A DNA stretch of 64,000 nucleotides from Pyrenopolyporus hunteri (GCA_902806595.1 CADCXC010000004.1:2356001-2420000); one strand, 5' to 3'. Shown: positions 24,384-36,986, counted from the first letter of the stretch. Notes: a model not told the origin generated them from the sequence alone. Made by a program: numbers and translations.

Positions 24384-25612
24384 CATTCACGGAGTACCCT
24401 GAGCAGTACCTTACCCCAGGTACCCCCGTATACATGTATAGGTACCTAGGTACGAGTACGTTTCCGGACCCCCCCAACTCATCCCCAGCTCATCCCCATC
24501 TTCATCTTCTTCCCCTCGTACTACAATTTGTATGTAGATCCGTACAATTCCGTCTAATATCCAAGTCCTATAATGGCCAACCTTACATTTCCAGCGCCGG
24601 GATACCGATTAACTGGGAGACGCCGCATTTAGATCAGCTTGACTCGTCATGGAAAATCTACAAGTTCCAGCTTGTGCCACACGATGTGACGTGAGTTGTC
24701 CAATTTTGAACGACATACTCAGTGAAGCGTATGCCCGACCGGCGTTTGACGTACGCCTTAGACTACATCATACGTCGAATTCAGACACGCATCTTATCTA
24801 TTAGAGATAAACTCGGCCAGTCAAGTTAATAGCGAAGAGGCCCAGAAATTTGACATCATATCCTCGTTCTACAACGGTTTAGCTATTCCCGCTCTTTGGG
24901 AGTTGCCCTCGCGCTGTACGGAGGTCTCGTCAGACCGAGATGTGATACAAGAAAAACTAGGCTTCGAGACTCATATTTACCGATATATAGGTATATAGAG
25001 CATTTACATGTCATCTGTAACTTCCAACTCAGAGTTCGGACTCATCTCACAAAGACCAGTACTTCAATGACATCCACACCTTCACATAGCCACGGTAATA
25101 ACATATTCAGAAACAACCTCACGATAAAACTGCGGAACGCTTATTAAGGACACACAACGGACGAATTAGCTGGCTTCATTAGGTGATGGCCAAACGGCCT
25201 CTATTCGATCGCCACCTCCATTGGCTCGGATGAGAGTCCAAAGGGAATAGTCGCCATATCGGCCATATAAATCATGGGATCCAGCATGAGTTATTCTCAG
25301 TCCATAACGCTATCATGGTGTTTATAACAAATTTAGCTAATAAGAACTTAACTGGAGCTGGGGGGAATGATCGAAGCTTAACACTAAGAGTAAATAAAAA
25401 GAGCTATTCTCTTCGCTCGTTGACTAGTTCGCATCCAGCATCTTCTACTCCGCACCACTTTATAACGTACCAATTACGCCTTCGAGAGCTTTATAGAAGA
25501 ACAACTTCCAGCACAACATAGACGGAAGCCCTCAGGAGACTAGTTTACTCTTGGTCACCATCCAGAAAGCAAAACATAACTCCTAGCACTTTCCAAGTCC
25601 TCTATTTCTACA
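24384..25612. other. Intergenic region
   Basis: About 1.2 kb between the inverted-repeat element and the DUF1989 gene. It starts with a TAGGTACC-type motif (24440-24453). Base composition returns to normal immediately after the element. Short plus-strand ORFs (24434-24694, 24896-25147) have no recognisable features. Confidence 0.45.
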
Positions 25613-26683
25613 ATGGTTCTAAGTAAAGAAGACGCCGAGGCCCGTCTAAAGGCCCGGAAGCCAATCCCGAAGCCGAAACCGGCGTATCTTCCTGTAACCG
25701 GGTCACCGCTAACAGTCGACAAAGACTTGTACACCACTATTGCGGCGGCCCCGCGGGTCTTGCTCGAAGAGTTCGTCCTTCCTATACGATCCGGGCGTGC
25801 CTGGAAAGCACCCGCAGGGTCGATTGTGCGGGTTAGTACACCCGAGGGTCCGCAAGTCGGTATGTGTCCATTGTAGAGTAGATCTACTACCTATCGAGTG
25901 GAGAGCGAGACACTGAATGGATTTATTCATATGAAGGCGACCTGAATATCTGGAACGCCCATAACCCGCGGGAAAAATTCTGGGCTGCTCGCACAAAGCA
26001 ACTCCACGCCTCACACGTCTCAACGTATGATAGGTTGTGGTCATGTCTACCTTACATGCGGCCCCTTGTGACCATCATCGGCGACAGCCTCTCATGGTAT
26101 GGCGTCGATGAGCATGGCGGCCGCGTTCACGACTTGCTAGGCACGGGGTGCGACGGGTATATCTCCAGCGTGCTCTCCGGGAAAGGATACGACTTCCATT
26201 GCCGCTCTAATCTCACGCGGGCCGTGCTCCCGTTTGGGATGAACGAGGGCGACGTACACGATGTCATTAACATATTCCAGGTCACGGGGCTTGACGAACA
26301 GGGGCGCTACTTTATGAACCCATGTCCCGCGCAGAAGGGGGACTATATCGAGTTCTTAGCTGAGCAGGACGTGCTAATGGCCTTAAGTGAGTCACTCTCT
26401 TAGCGAATTCCGTTACCCTTTAAATACCTATCCCAGCCGCTGACGTTAAGCAGGCACGTGTCCGGGTGGCGATCTATCACTATGGGGCTTTGGGGCCGAT
26501 AGCGAGAAGGAAATGATCAAGTGCTGTCGACCCCTGAAAATAGAAGTCTTCATTCTCGAAGACACAAACCTGCTACAGAGGAGCGGGTGGAAGCCCGCCG
26601 AACCAGCGCCATACAAGGGGATGCACGGTATGATCGTGCCCGAGGGAGAACATGGCAATAAAATTGGCAGTGCTGCATCGTAA
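25613..26683 (+). CDS. DUF1989 (urea carboxylase-associated family) protein
   Basis: Three exons (25613-25859, 25937-26386, 26454-26683) give 308 residues. The protein matches the DUF1989 family, often annotated urea carboxylase-associated, whose bacterial members sit beside urea and guanidine carboxylase genes; a biochemical role for fungal members is not established. Family stretches visible: AWKAPAGSIVRV, LNIWNAHNPREKFWAARTKQ, RLWSCLPYMRPLVTIIGDSL, HDLLGTGCDGY, YDFHCRSNLTRAVLPFGM, DVHDVINIFQVTGLD and the CPGGDLSLWG loop restored by the second splice. Conserved Cys, His and Asp residues suggest metal binding, which is an inference. No signal peptide or membrane segment is visible. It converges with the subtilase gene with only 150 bp between stop codons. 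Confidence 0.87.
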
Positions 26684-26833
26684 ATATTATCATATGCTAA
26701 TTTCTAGCCATTAAATGCAAGATGTACAAGACATGCAAGACCGCGTATCCTTAACTCGAGTATATATCTAAAAGCTATGCTAATGTTGCCCTCGGATATA
26801 CCAGGGAACCTTTACGGATATAGGACCGGCGCC

Positions 26834-28120
26834 CTAAGCCTGTCCGTTATACGCTAGGATGTTGTTGGTGGACATGGAATGCGACACGATGTCCGGGGTA
26901 GCAAGCTCCTGGATACGGCTACAAAGCTCGATGGGGTCACGCTCACCCTCGAGAGCGAGCAGGTATGCGCCGAGGCCCGTGATGTGCGGCGTCGCCATGG
27001 ACGTACCGGACAGGATCGCCGTGCTGCCATTGTTGTACGTGCTGAGGATGTCCACGCCCGGCGCGAATACGTCGACCAGGGTGCCGTAGTTAGAGAAGGA
27101 TGCCCGCTCGTCGTCCGCTTGCGTGGCGCCTACCGTGCACACGGTCGGCTCGGACGCCGGCGAGAACAAAGACGCGTCAAGGTTGTCGTTCCCGGCGGCA
27201 ACCGCGAGGAACAGGCCCGACTTCACTGCGGCCGCGACGGCTGTGTTGACCGAGGAAGACAGGATGCGCAGCGCGCCTAGCGAGATGTTGCCCACGGCCT
27301 TTCCGACTCCTAAGCTTCTCGTTAGTCAAACGGCTCTTCGTTACAGCGAAATTCGGCTGGGGAAGGCAACTCACTTCCTTTCGAAGTAACATCGTCCACA
27401 GCCCATTGGATGCCGGCGATGACCTGGCTGATGGCGCCAGACCCATCCGGACCGAGGACCTTGACGGCGATCAAATTCGTCTTCTTAGCTACGCCGTAGG
27501 TCTCGGAGCCCGTGATGCCCGCGACGTGAGTGCCGTGGCCGTTCTCGTCGGTGTCCTCTGTGTTGCCCTCGACGAAGTTAGCGCCGAAGGAGGCGCGTCC
27601 GTCGAACTCGGGGTGCTCGACGTAGATGCCCGTGTCGATAATGTACGCGTACGTGCCCTCGCCCGCCGACTCGTCGTACTTGTACTCTGTAGCCCCGGGT
27701 TCCCGGCTGGAGATCCGTGCAAGACCCCACGGCGCCGCGCTCTGCGTCGTAAGCGAGGCGATGCTGACTTTTATGTCCGGCTCAATGTACGCGATCTACG
27801 AAGCTGTTAGATAAAATTGCCATCCCGTCAAAGCAGTCGTAAATAAGTGGTGGTAAACTAACCTCAGCTAGATTCGCGATCGAGTTAATCAGGCTATCTG
27901 AGGCTGAGAGCGAGTACCCGTGGAACTCGCCGATCTTGTAGGCGTGCTTAGGCGTTACTCCGCCCAGCATGTCCGTCACGGTGCTCAGAAGCTTCTCGCT
28001 TGAGCTCTCGGGCTTGAGAACGGCGATCCATTTGCCCGGAATTGCTTCGCCGCGCGCCTCCAAGATAGGGGCGGCAAGCGCAGCAAGGGGCGCCGTCAAG
28101 AGCACGCTGAGGAACTTCAT
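26834..28120 (-). CDS. Secreted subtilisin-like serine protease (proteinase K type, family S8A)
   Basis: Three exons (28120-27863, 27795-27375, 27309-26834) give 384 residues. The order is signal peptide (MKFLSVLLTAPLAALAAP), inhibitor I9 propeptide (about residues 27-100, GKWIAVLKPESSSEKL to IAYIEPD), then the catalytic domain. The triad is intact: Asp140 in YIIDTGIYVEHPEFDG, His173 in NGHGTHVAG and Ser330 in GTSMATPHITGL; the oxyanion Asn is in AVAAGNDNLD. The substrate-binding stretch reads VGNISLGAL rather than the common NMSLGG, a small deviation. It is expected to be exported and self-activated, a digestive-type protease widespread in saprotrophs and pathogens. Both introns are GT-AG. 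Confidence 0.92.
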
Positions 28121-29621
28121 TATGAATTAGAAGGATCGGCTCTTGGGACCAACAATAGGTAGACGGGGTAATGCTGTCTATGTCTCAAACCCGATACCTC
28201 TACCCGAGGAAAGTAAAAGGAGACGAAAAAGGGAACCCAAGTCTGAGGCTTAAGACTAAAGATCAGCAACCTGCTCCGATGCTCGAAGAGCAAAGACAGG
28301 CGCATGGCTCAACTTTAAAGCCATAAGCTTTCAATATTACGTGCTCTTCTCAGCGTGGAGGTGCACACACGACATGGGCTCTTCACAGCACGGAACTGGC
28401 AAAGATATGCCCTGTAGCACAAGAACGGCATGAGCCGTTGCAACCTCGCCGTCACGGCGCATAGCCTTTCCCCAGTCATCCCATGCCGTCGTAGCATCGC
28501 GTTAGGGGCTTAGTTACTTCTAGTCGGAAAAAAAGAGAGGAGCTCAGGCTGCGATAGGGCCGCGTCCAGATGAGGGTCCCTCGCCAAGGCCGTACTGGGT
28601 TCTCCAAGCTTTCAATGCCGGGAACCTTAATGATGATCTTAATGACATGTGCTTATTTAGTGATAGATCCACGATAGCAAGCATCCCCAGTACTACAAAC
28701 AGCGGTCGATAGGATTGTTGATCTCTTCGCATATTGAATCCGCAAAAGCGTGGCAGCCAAGCAGCCTAGCAATCACTCGGTGTCTGAATACCGAATACCC
28801 TGTGAATGCTATAATCTACCTATACAAATATTTCCACTCCACTCATCCGACTGTCGTCCTATCTTCAGACGAGGTTCGGCGGCGGGCATCGTACATACAC
28901 AAACACAGACCTCGTATAATCGAAAGCATAAACTTCCGGGAGCGGGTAAAAAGCATTGGAAGACGGCGCCGTGAGCCTAAACCGAGCCTTTCCCAAGCAA
29001 TAAAGTTCCCGCCCTTATCGGACGGTTTAATGCAACATGCTGCAATAAATATAACAGACGAGTTTGTTCGATGTGGTGGAACAGAGCTCCCAGGTCCACT
29101 CCAGTATTTGTTGGTTCATATTGTACAGTATATGCACAATCATATAGTCGCGGTCAACAAATACAAATTACATTAGTCCAATATATCTACCGAATGCATG
29201 GTGACGGCAAGGGTAGTAAGGGCAAGGGACCGAGGTGGGGGTTTAGATTATACAGAAACTCTGAGCGAGAACCGAGCAGTATGGAAACCTACTATACTGC
29301 AAAGAAAACAACCTTCTTGATTCGAAGTGTAGCGCTCGGGAAATCCGTAACACCGCTTTAGATGGACCGAAGCCCCTGAACCATGAGGAGAAAAACTCGG
29401 CAATTTGCTAAGGACTGAGGAGATACATAATGTCTAAATCTAGGTGCTCTGAGTTGGATATCCCGGGTGGTAGGGACGAAAAATTGAGGGTCCGACCTCT
29501 ATTAACCCAATACGACGCTACCCTCCAATAGCTTTGAACCGCCATAAATAGCTTGCTGCTTTGTTCCGAGCCACTTTCGATCGGTCGAACGCTCAAGTGG
29601 GACGAAGGCCTCCTCGGACAA
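28121..29621. other. Intergenic region
   Basis: About 1.5 kb between the subtilase start and the terpene synthase stop. A 153-codon plus-strand ORF at 28715-29176 has no recognisable domain and a base composition like non-coding DNA. No further biosynthetic gene is visible here. Confidence 0.45.
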
Positions 29622-31211
29622 TCACAGGACGAGCTCGATCTGCCCGGCCGTGTCGATGAATTGGGTGACTCCGTAGCGCTTCGATCCCAGGCTGAACAGG
29701 TAGGTGGATAGATATTAGCGAGCGTACTTTATGAATAGAAGTAAACATAGAGAAGAGAAAATAAAATAAAATAAAGAGGGCGGATGGGGGAAGGAGGAAA
29801 CGCTTTAAAATAAAATAAAATAAATCATGGATCAAAACTTACCTCCACTCGAGATTTCCGGTATTGACCTCCCTCAAGACCCGAATGACCTTGATGACGT
29901 TATCGGCCTCCTCGGGGCTCAGGTTGAACCCGGACAGGATCGCGTCGGCCCCGCGGTCGAACTCGTCGACCAGGATCCTGAGGTGGGCGAGCGTCATCTG
30001 GACCGCCGCGTTGAGGCTGCCGACCTGCTGGTAGAGGATAGCGACGGAGCTCAGCACGCTGCCCGCTTTCTGCGAGGCCGGGTCACGTCAGCGGTTCTGC
30101 GGGTTCCCCGAGAGGAGACGTCGTGGGACTGAGACGTACCATTTCTTTCTTGAACGAGATCAGGTCGTTTACGCTGGGACGTGTTAGTACCCCGTCTTCG
30201 TCTACTGCACGTATTATCGCGGACGTACATGGAGTTGATCATGACGGCCGTCACCGTCAAGGTCTCGTACGCGGCCGAAGAGGCTACTCTGGTGGGCAGC
30301 TTGGCCTCGGCGACGAACCTATTGTCGTGTTAATCCTTCCGTCTCAAGGTCTGTCTTCGATTACCTCGTACTCGGTGCATCCGAGCAGCACGCCCATGCC
30401 GCTCGTCAGGATCCTCACTTCCCAGTACTTCTTCAGGGTGGGCAGCTTCTCGCTCAAGTCGGCCTCCGCCTCGAGTTGCGTCGAGTCGATGTACCGTTCG
30501 ATATCCGACAGGTAGGCCCTTCTTTGCTCTGTATCCCGGTTAGCAGCCGGACGAAGGCAGTTAGAACGGTGTCTTATATCCCCTCACCTTCGTCGTACGC
30601 AGCAGATATCTCCGCGCCGATATCCCTGAAGCCGAGAACCAAGGGGTCGGTGATAGCAACGTCGGCATCCCCCGGCTCTGGGAAGCCGAACGACTGGCGC
30701 ACGAGGGCCTTGGTCGAGTTCCGCAGGTCCTCGGCCACGCTCGGGTCGGCCGCGAGCCCCTCGATGCGGTCGTCCCAGTAGCCGAACCAGATGATCAGGT
30801 CGACCAGGACCTGGTATCGATTCTTTGAGGAGTTAGGCCACCATCTGGGCCTTGGGTTAGCTTTTGTTGCGATGCTGGAAGATCCAACACTCGATGCTAG
30901 ATGCGTTTGAAGGATCCCAACGTACCTTGCTGCGAGCAGAGCCGGATTCATGTCGTCGAAGGCCCTACGAACTTCATCTTTCATAGGTTGCCTTGTCGAA
31001 GTTAGTACGTATCCTACGCGATCCGGCATGTTCTAAGGGGGTTGGCTCCCACGTACGCTGCCATCCGCTTGTTGATGATGTCTTTCACGGCTTGGTAATT
31101 CTCGTTCACGCCACAAGGCCAGTTTATAAAGGTCTGGAGCATATCCGGGATAATGAGCATCTGGCCTCTCAACTTCTCTGCCAGAAGCTGCTTCTCGTTG
31201 TAGTGATGCAT
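29622..31211 (-). CDS. Class I terpene synthase (terpene cyclase)
   Basis: Eight exons (31211-31057, 30991-30926, 30844-30588, 30528-30372, 30318-30229, 30173-30140, 30069-29843, 29691-29622) join in phase to 351 residues. It is a fungal class I terpene cyclase, which ionises an isoprenyl diphosphate using three Mg ions and cyclises the cation. The aspartate-rich motif is W-DDRIE (Asp98, Asp99, Glu102). The NSE triad is NDLISFKKE (Asn244, Ser248, Glu252). The effector RY pair is Arg334-Tyr335 in SLGSKRYG. The segment ARWWPNSS before the Asp motif is typical. Both metal sites look intact, so the enzyme should be active. There is no N-terminal prenyltransferase domain. Sesquiterpene synthesis is likely from length, but the product cannot be read from sequence. 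Confidence 0.9.
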
Positions 31212-32525
31212 GGCTGTGGGAAGGGTAAATGAGTCTCGATAAGGGTATAAGATGAGTATACGATGACGAAGATAGATATGTCTGTTTTGAGAGCATCTGT
31301 CGAGGAGTGCCTTTGTTTATTTATATATATATATTGGGGTCGTTGGGAGCCACATATTTCCCCTTAATATAACTAACATATAGGCACTATTACTAGTGAT
31401 ATCCGTGAGTATCATAGGACGTTCAACGATACGTCTCCGCGGAACTTATCGTAGCAAAAGGAACTCGTTTACTACTACACGGAATATGGACTGCATTCTC
31501 GAAAACACCGGAATCTGTATCTACTACGAGCCATCCGCGGCAGCTCCGAAGAATAGAGTGATGTGCATGCAGATCAGGTCGCACGTGGGCTTGAACGTTG
31601 ATCGACAGCCGTACACGGAGACACAATTCATCTATGTGAACAGCTTTTATGGCTTCTCGGAGTCTAAGTGATTGGGAGATGGATATCTTTGAAGGAAGCC
31701 TTGCAGGCTAATGCTGAATCCGCTTGCATGAATGCTGTCTACCGTTTCCGTGGCTTGCTGAGAGCGTCTCCGAGATAATCGGCTTGGCACCATGAGCTGC
31801 TTACCTATATTCTAACGCATGTATCTAACCGATGGCACGATGGACCTGTTTTCCCCTTTGAATTTCCAAATAAGAGGCAAATAGCATACCTCAGCTAAAG
31901 CCTTATGCTCGACTAGCCCGATGATGGCTCTAACGCCGAGCTCGCCCCCCAAGCCAACTACGTGTAGGACCGATATAAGGTCGGATGGAAAAAGGCCTAC
32001 TATACACCTTGGGTTACACACTTTCGATTGCTACGAAGATAATTTAAAGAGCTCACTGGGATTATTAAACGCCTCTTTATGAGGTCTTAGTCAGATACCT
32101 ACCTAGGCATATAACGCCATTTTTTGATGTCAACGTCTCATACGCAGCCCATCCTCAGGTACCTACCTACCTACCTACAGATACTAATCCGCTCAGTAGG
32201 TACCTAGCTCTCTTTTCTCACAAGACAAGAATAGGGGTTACTGTTGTCCGGGCAGCGGTATTATCAAGATTTCAGTGTTGCTTTATCTCTCAAACCAACC
32301 CGCTCGCTATCCAATGTGCCCGTAATGTACCTAATTACCTAGGTAGGTACCACCTAAGTAGGCTTCTAAGCACGCTCGTGAACAGCCGTATCCTATTATT
32401 TCCATGATGCGTCGTTCAATCCGCTGGCATCCTGTAGGACTAGACGATTGTGCCCCATGGAAATGAAAATATAATCGTACCCCCGACCTAGATTATCGCA
32501 CTCCCGACCCGGATCGTCCGAGTTC
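31212..32525. other. Intergenic region with exon-like remnants
   Basis: About 1.3 kb. It holds a plus-strand open stretch near 31486-31671 and a minus-strand exon-like open stretch near 31890-32021 that ends at a GTATGC donor (see findings). Dense TAGGTACC-type motifs occur at 32157-32179 and 32336-32352. I cannot assign a complete gene. Confidence 0.45.
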
Positions 32526-35500
32526 CTAACTGTGCCCTTCCGGCGGGTGTAGCATGGCCATTCGACCACCGCAGCAGCAATTGAACTGCTGTCGAAGCAA
32601 GAAGCTGAGACCCGGCTTGTTATTCACCAACGTGAGATCCTCCATGACACTCGCACAACGCGCGCACGCCCTCCAGGAAATTCGCCCACCGCTGGCCCCG
32701 TCGCCTGGCTTTATCGAGATCTCTACTCGCCTGAATAAGTCTACTCTCAACCCCATTGCTCTTCTCCTCTTTAGCGTGCGCAGGTCGTCGTTTATTTCGA
32801 GGATCGAATAATCTGCAAAGTACAGCTTTGAAACGTCCGAGTGCGCCCTGAATTCCCGCACATCCTTGTTGAAAAACTTGTCGACAACGGGGACAAATGA
32901 TGATGGTGGCGCTTGCAGCACGAGCATGTTAAGTTCGCAGTGCTGACGCGCGCGGGCGATTGCTTCTTGCGATACATCAGGTCTTGGCGCATTAGGATTT
33001 TGGCCTTGCGGTGGCTGGCTGTTGTTCGCCGCCCTAGCGGCTTGCTCGCCTAGCATCGCGAGTGAAGTGTTATACGCCGATCGTATATCCGTCCCTAGGG
33101 TAGTAAGAAGTTTGTCGAACTGATCGGCCTTTATGAGCGCTGATGAGGTGTACTGTCGTATCTTCTGGTATGAGGCGTATAAAGCGGCGTGGCTAGCGCC
33201 GTTTGCACTACTTGCATTAGACTTCTCGCGGGTTTCATACCACCTGATGGCTTTGGTAGAAAACGTGTCGAGCAGCGCTATGCGGCGGCAGACAGCAGAA
33301 AGCAGGCCACGCGTCGCTGAACATAATACCAGGTGTAAAGCGATTTCATTCTGCGAAGATAAATATGCGGCCATCTGCGCTAGTTGAGGCTGCTTTAGGA
33401 GACCCATGAATTTAGCATCGTCAAAAAGACAAAATAACGAGTCACACAGCCAAGAAAGCAGGTCTGTTGACCACTTAACACATCCTGCCAAAGCGTTGAC
33501 GACTTCTACGTGAAGAAGTTTAGTATGGATAACATTCCTGCGCGGAAGAAGAGGACGAGTCTTACCGGGTTCATCAAGAGGATTCATGCTGCTTTTGTGG
33601 ATAGGTATGTTGTTGTTGGAGAGGGTGATCATAACGATTATATTGCGCAGGTTCAGAGCCACCATGGACAACTTACCCCAGGCTTGCCGGGGTTGGGGAT
33701 CACCTTTCCATCCGAGGTAGTTGATGATGCTTAGGCATATCTGCAACAAACTATTCCGGATAAGATGGTCATGGGGGGCGTCTTCCGTATAGTCGATGGT
33801 TATCTTCATCATCTGCACTAGGGTCTTCACCCACTCCACCGCAAATGCTGGTCGATGTTAGCTAATATTACTCTCGCCACCGCCGTAGGCCGCCCCAGGG
33901 TTCTACCTTCTTTATTGACGAAATTTCTAGCAACTGCTAATATGTCGTCAAGATTAGCGTTAAGAGCAACGGCCTGAGCTGTCGATGTCGTGAAGGCAGC
34001 GACAAGCGCCGATACCTGAGCTGGAGAATTGTGAGAAAGCAGACCAACCCTGGGCTTAATATTAGACACATACCGTCTGTCATGGACTGGAGATCTGCTA
34101 GCGTATAATTGATGCTATGCCACTTCACTCGGCCATCTTCGCAAATTTGAACTAACGAGAAGTTTGTCGGCGAAAGGGCCGTCTGGAGACCTAAAACGTC
34201 GACGGGTTAGTAAGAAAAGGAGGCTTCGAGGTAACGGAACCCACATGACGGCTCTCCACTCTGGGAAAAGCCAGCATCCAGGACTGAACTGATGCGGTCT
34301 AGATTAGCTTCTCGGTATAATTCGTTCATGCTGAACCGATCCCGATATTCAATGCTGCCGTCATTGTAGGTGAAGCAGATAACTTTCCCGAAATTAACTA
34401 CGTGGACACCCATTACGATCTTATGGACGACGACGGAATCGAGTTTCTTGAGTCTACTACCGTTCTGGAATATGGGTTAGTGACTGCCGCGGGGGAGGGG
34501 AAGTCAAAGTAGGGTGATTTATCCGTACTGGTGCTGAGGAGCCAACAATGTTTCTTCTAGCTCCTAGCTGCTCAAATGCAGAGTGAAGAGTCTGCTGTTG
34601 ATCTGGTAATAGCTCCCATCGATCAATTATGCTCTGAGCTTCTTGAGCGTAGGGTGAGTTTGGTTCTGGTATATAGGACCGCACTGCCAAGATCATCGTA
34701 GTTGACCATTCCTTGGTTGAGTTGTTGAATATAGCGGGCAACATCTTGATGTGGGAGATCTTTTGCATGGACGCATCAAGATGCGAATCACTAGAGCCCG
34801 GTTGGAACCAGCTCGTTATCGCAACATGCCTTTTGGAGAGCGTCGGATTTAACGTCTGGCTTCCAGGAGGGTTATGCGCACCGTCACTCTTCGGAATATT
34901 CCAATGAATGGTGACTCGCACAACACAGAGTTGCTTGGACGCGGTGGCCATGCATACCATAAGCGTTTTCGCTGCTCTATTAGCGAAAAGTTGCTAGCCT
35001 GGGGTGATATGCTCATCCGACTTACACCTATCCGAACATACTGCGGCGTGGGTAACTAGATCGTCCGCTAACGTGACATTCTCAAGCTCCAAGGCCGTCT
35101 CCTCGATTTTGTTATTGTTCTGGCTCCAGAACATCTTTATGACGCCAGCTGTGGTGATGCAGATTAGGGCGGATTTGCTGGGCTGAGGGTGCCATGGCCC
35201 GGTGTTGATGATGGGCGCGACCTGAAAAGTGTAATTATTTCCATTCCCATTTCTTACGGCGGGTGCGTAAGACGGGGTATACGGAGGCGACTGGTAAACT
35301 AATTAGCGGTATAAAGGACGTGTGGAGGGATTGGAAATACTCTAGGATTGGTCGTTTGAATATTCTGCAGCCAGTACGTCCCGACAATGGCTTGTAAATC
35401 ATCGATAGAATCGCCATCCCACCTCCTGGAGAGTGTCGGACGGTTCAGGTTTACACCAAAGCCTAGAATCAGGACCCTCCCTACAGCGTCGATGACGGCG

Positions 35501-35934
35501 AGTTCCGGGCTCGCGGGGCCCCAAGTAAGATGAACAACAGGCCCCCCGGGGAGGTTGTGCCACGGTGCGATTGTAGTAGGTTCACTCAAGGCGAAGGAAG
35601 CATCCTTGCTCCCGGCACGAATATACCTCAGCTGGAGCTGTTGGCCATCCGGCGTAATGGATGCTATGGTGCCTCCTTTAGACCAAGCGATTCCCCTTTT
35701 GACCCGTTAGCGACTACGAGGGACGAGGACGATAGGTGCGGGAAGTATTTACTGGCAACAGCCTCGTCCACGGAGGTCATCTATCCTTTGGCGTAGCCGT
35801 TTGCTTACAGGTCGTGGAGGCAGAGCAAGAGGTGCCCCATCTCCGAAAAGGTCGTCCACATCGTCCAGGTCAACTTGCATGGCATCTCCACCCATGGGAT
35901 TATCCAGAATGAGAGGCATCTTGCCGGACGTCAT
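32526..35934 (-). CDS. med16: Mediator complex subunit 16 (Med16/Sin4)
   Basis: Eight exons (35934-35753, 35695-35341, 35290-35028, 34976-34529, 34464-34245, 34190-34074, 34020-33907, 33847-32526) join in phase to 1006 residues. Med16 is a tail-module subunit of Mediator that links activators to RNA polymerase II. The N-terminus has the fungal signature LPPRPVSKRLRQRIDDLRGRG followed by IAWSKGGTIASITPDG, the start of a WD40-like propeller (to about residue 560: VHLTWGPASPELAVID, SKSALICITTAGVIKMFW, VICFTYNDGSIEYRDR). The long helical C-terminal part starts near FAVEWVKTLVQMMKI and ends with the Cys-rich family tail FNCCCGGRMAML. Intron 6 is 53 nt and uses the TCTCCAG acceptor. It is divergent from the sirtuin gene. 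Confidence 0.9.
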
Positions 35935-36750
35935 TGTGAGGTTCGTTCTACAGTTCGTTCTACGGAACCGGGGGGAGGAATTCGAACTAGGCTGGTTCTT
36001 GGAGACTGATCTAAAACATCCAGGCTTTCGCTATGGAATTGGGTTGAGTAGGTACCTATAACCTAGTAAGGTATTAATGGATCATCATCTTATCGATTAT
36101 GGCCATGCTCGAAATAAGAGGTGAAGGTATCCAAAAGCCTTTTTATGGCTGGGGAGCAGCCCGGGAGCCGGTTCCTCGAGGGTTGGGGTAGAGCCCTTCG
36201 CCCAAAAGTACATATGATGTCTTGAGGGGGGAATGAAACGACGTGAGAATGAAACACGGATGGCTTGTGGGGATTCAAATTATTATAGCATATTGAAGTT
36301 TATACGTAGGTAAAGTCTTCCTTGAGGCTTGGGTTCACGAGAACTGCGCGACGGCAAACGGAGACAAAATACAAAGCTAATGCTACGTACATAGGTCCGT
36401 GCACAACACCGGCCCGTGGAACTTACTATGTAATAGGTGCTGCCTATCATGGTACATGTAGCTGTGCGGGTAGGTCATGTAGTCGTATCGATAGGTACCT
36501 ATCTACCTATGTTCGCACTGTCACTGTCCTCTAAGTACCTAGGTACCTATATATGTAATTAATTATTTTACGTGCCAGCGCAAGCACAGGGCAACTACCT
36601 ACCTAAGTACCTAATGGGTGTGCGGGCCCTCATGCAACTTTATGTTGTATCAATTGCACTTAACGCACAGTAGATCTGGGTACTAAGATACTCGATCTTA
36701 CCTGTTTGAGAGGAGGCTTGATAGGTATCGTTAGCCTTATTAATACCCGG
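35935..36750. other. Intergenic region upstream of med16
   Basis: About 800 bases between med16 and the MITE. TAGGTACC-type palindromes occur at about 36488-36513 and 36533-36553, next to an AATTAATTATTT stretch. No gene supported. Confidence 0.45.
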
Positions 36751-36785
36751 CAGAAGGGCGTCAAAATAAATGCCTCAGCCACACC
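36751..36785 (+). repeat. Left inverted repeat of the MITE
   Basis: 35 bp, perfect inverse of 36987-37021. Confidence 0.92.
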
Positions 36786-36986
36786 AACCCCTAAACTTCT
36801 CGTCAGCCTTTTCGTTCCTAAAATTTACTAACGTTAAAAAAAAATTTATATATGAAAAACTTGTCCATAATGTTATTTATCTATGAATTTTAATTGTGAT
36901 AATATTAATAATGTATAACGTTACAACTAACACAATTAGTATTATTTAGGATATTTAAGTACCAGGTGTGGCTGGTGAAATAGGCG

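Noticed and set aside
28715..29176. 153-codon plus-strand ORF between the subtilase and terpene synthase
   Set aside because: No recognisable domain, AT-leaning codons and several rare-looking runs; other frames here are equally open, so chance is sufficient.
29622..31211. Complete terpene biosynthetic cluster
   Set aside because: No tailoring enzyme, transporter or regulator is found in the flanking 10 kb; the neighbours are a subtilase, DUF1989 and med16.
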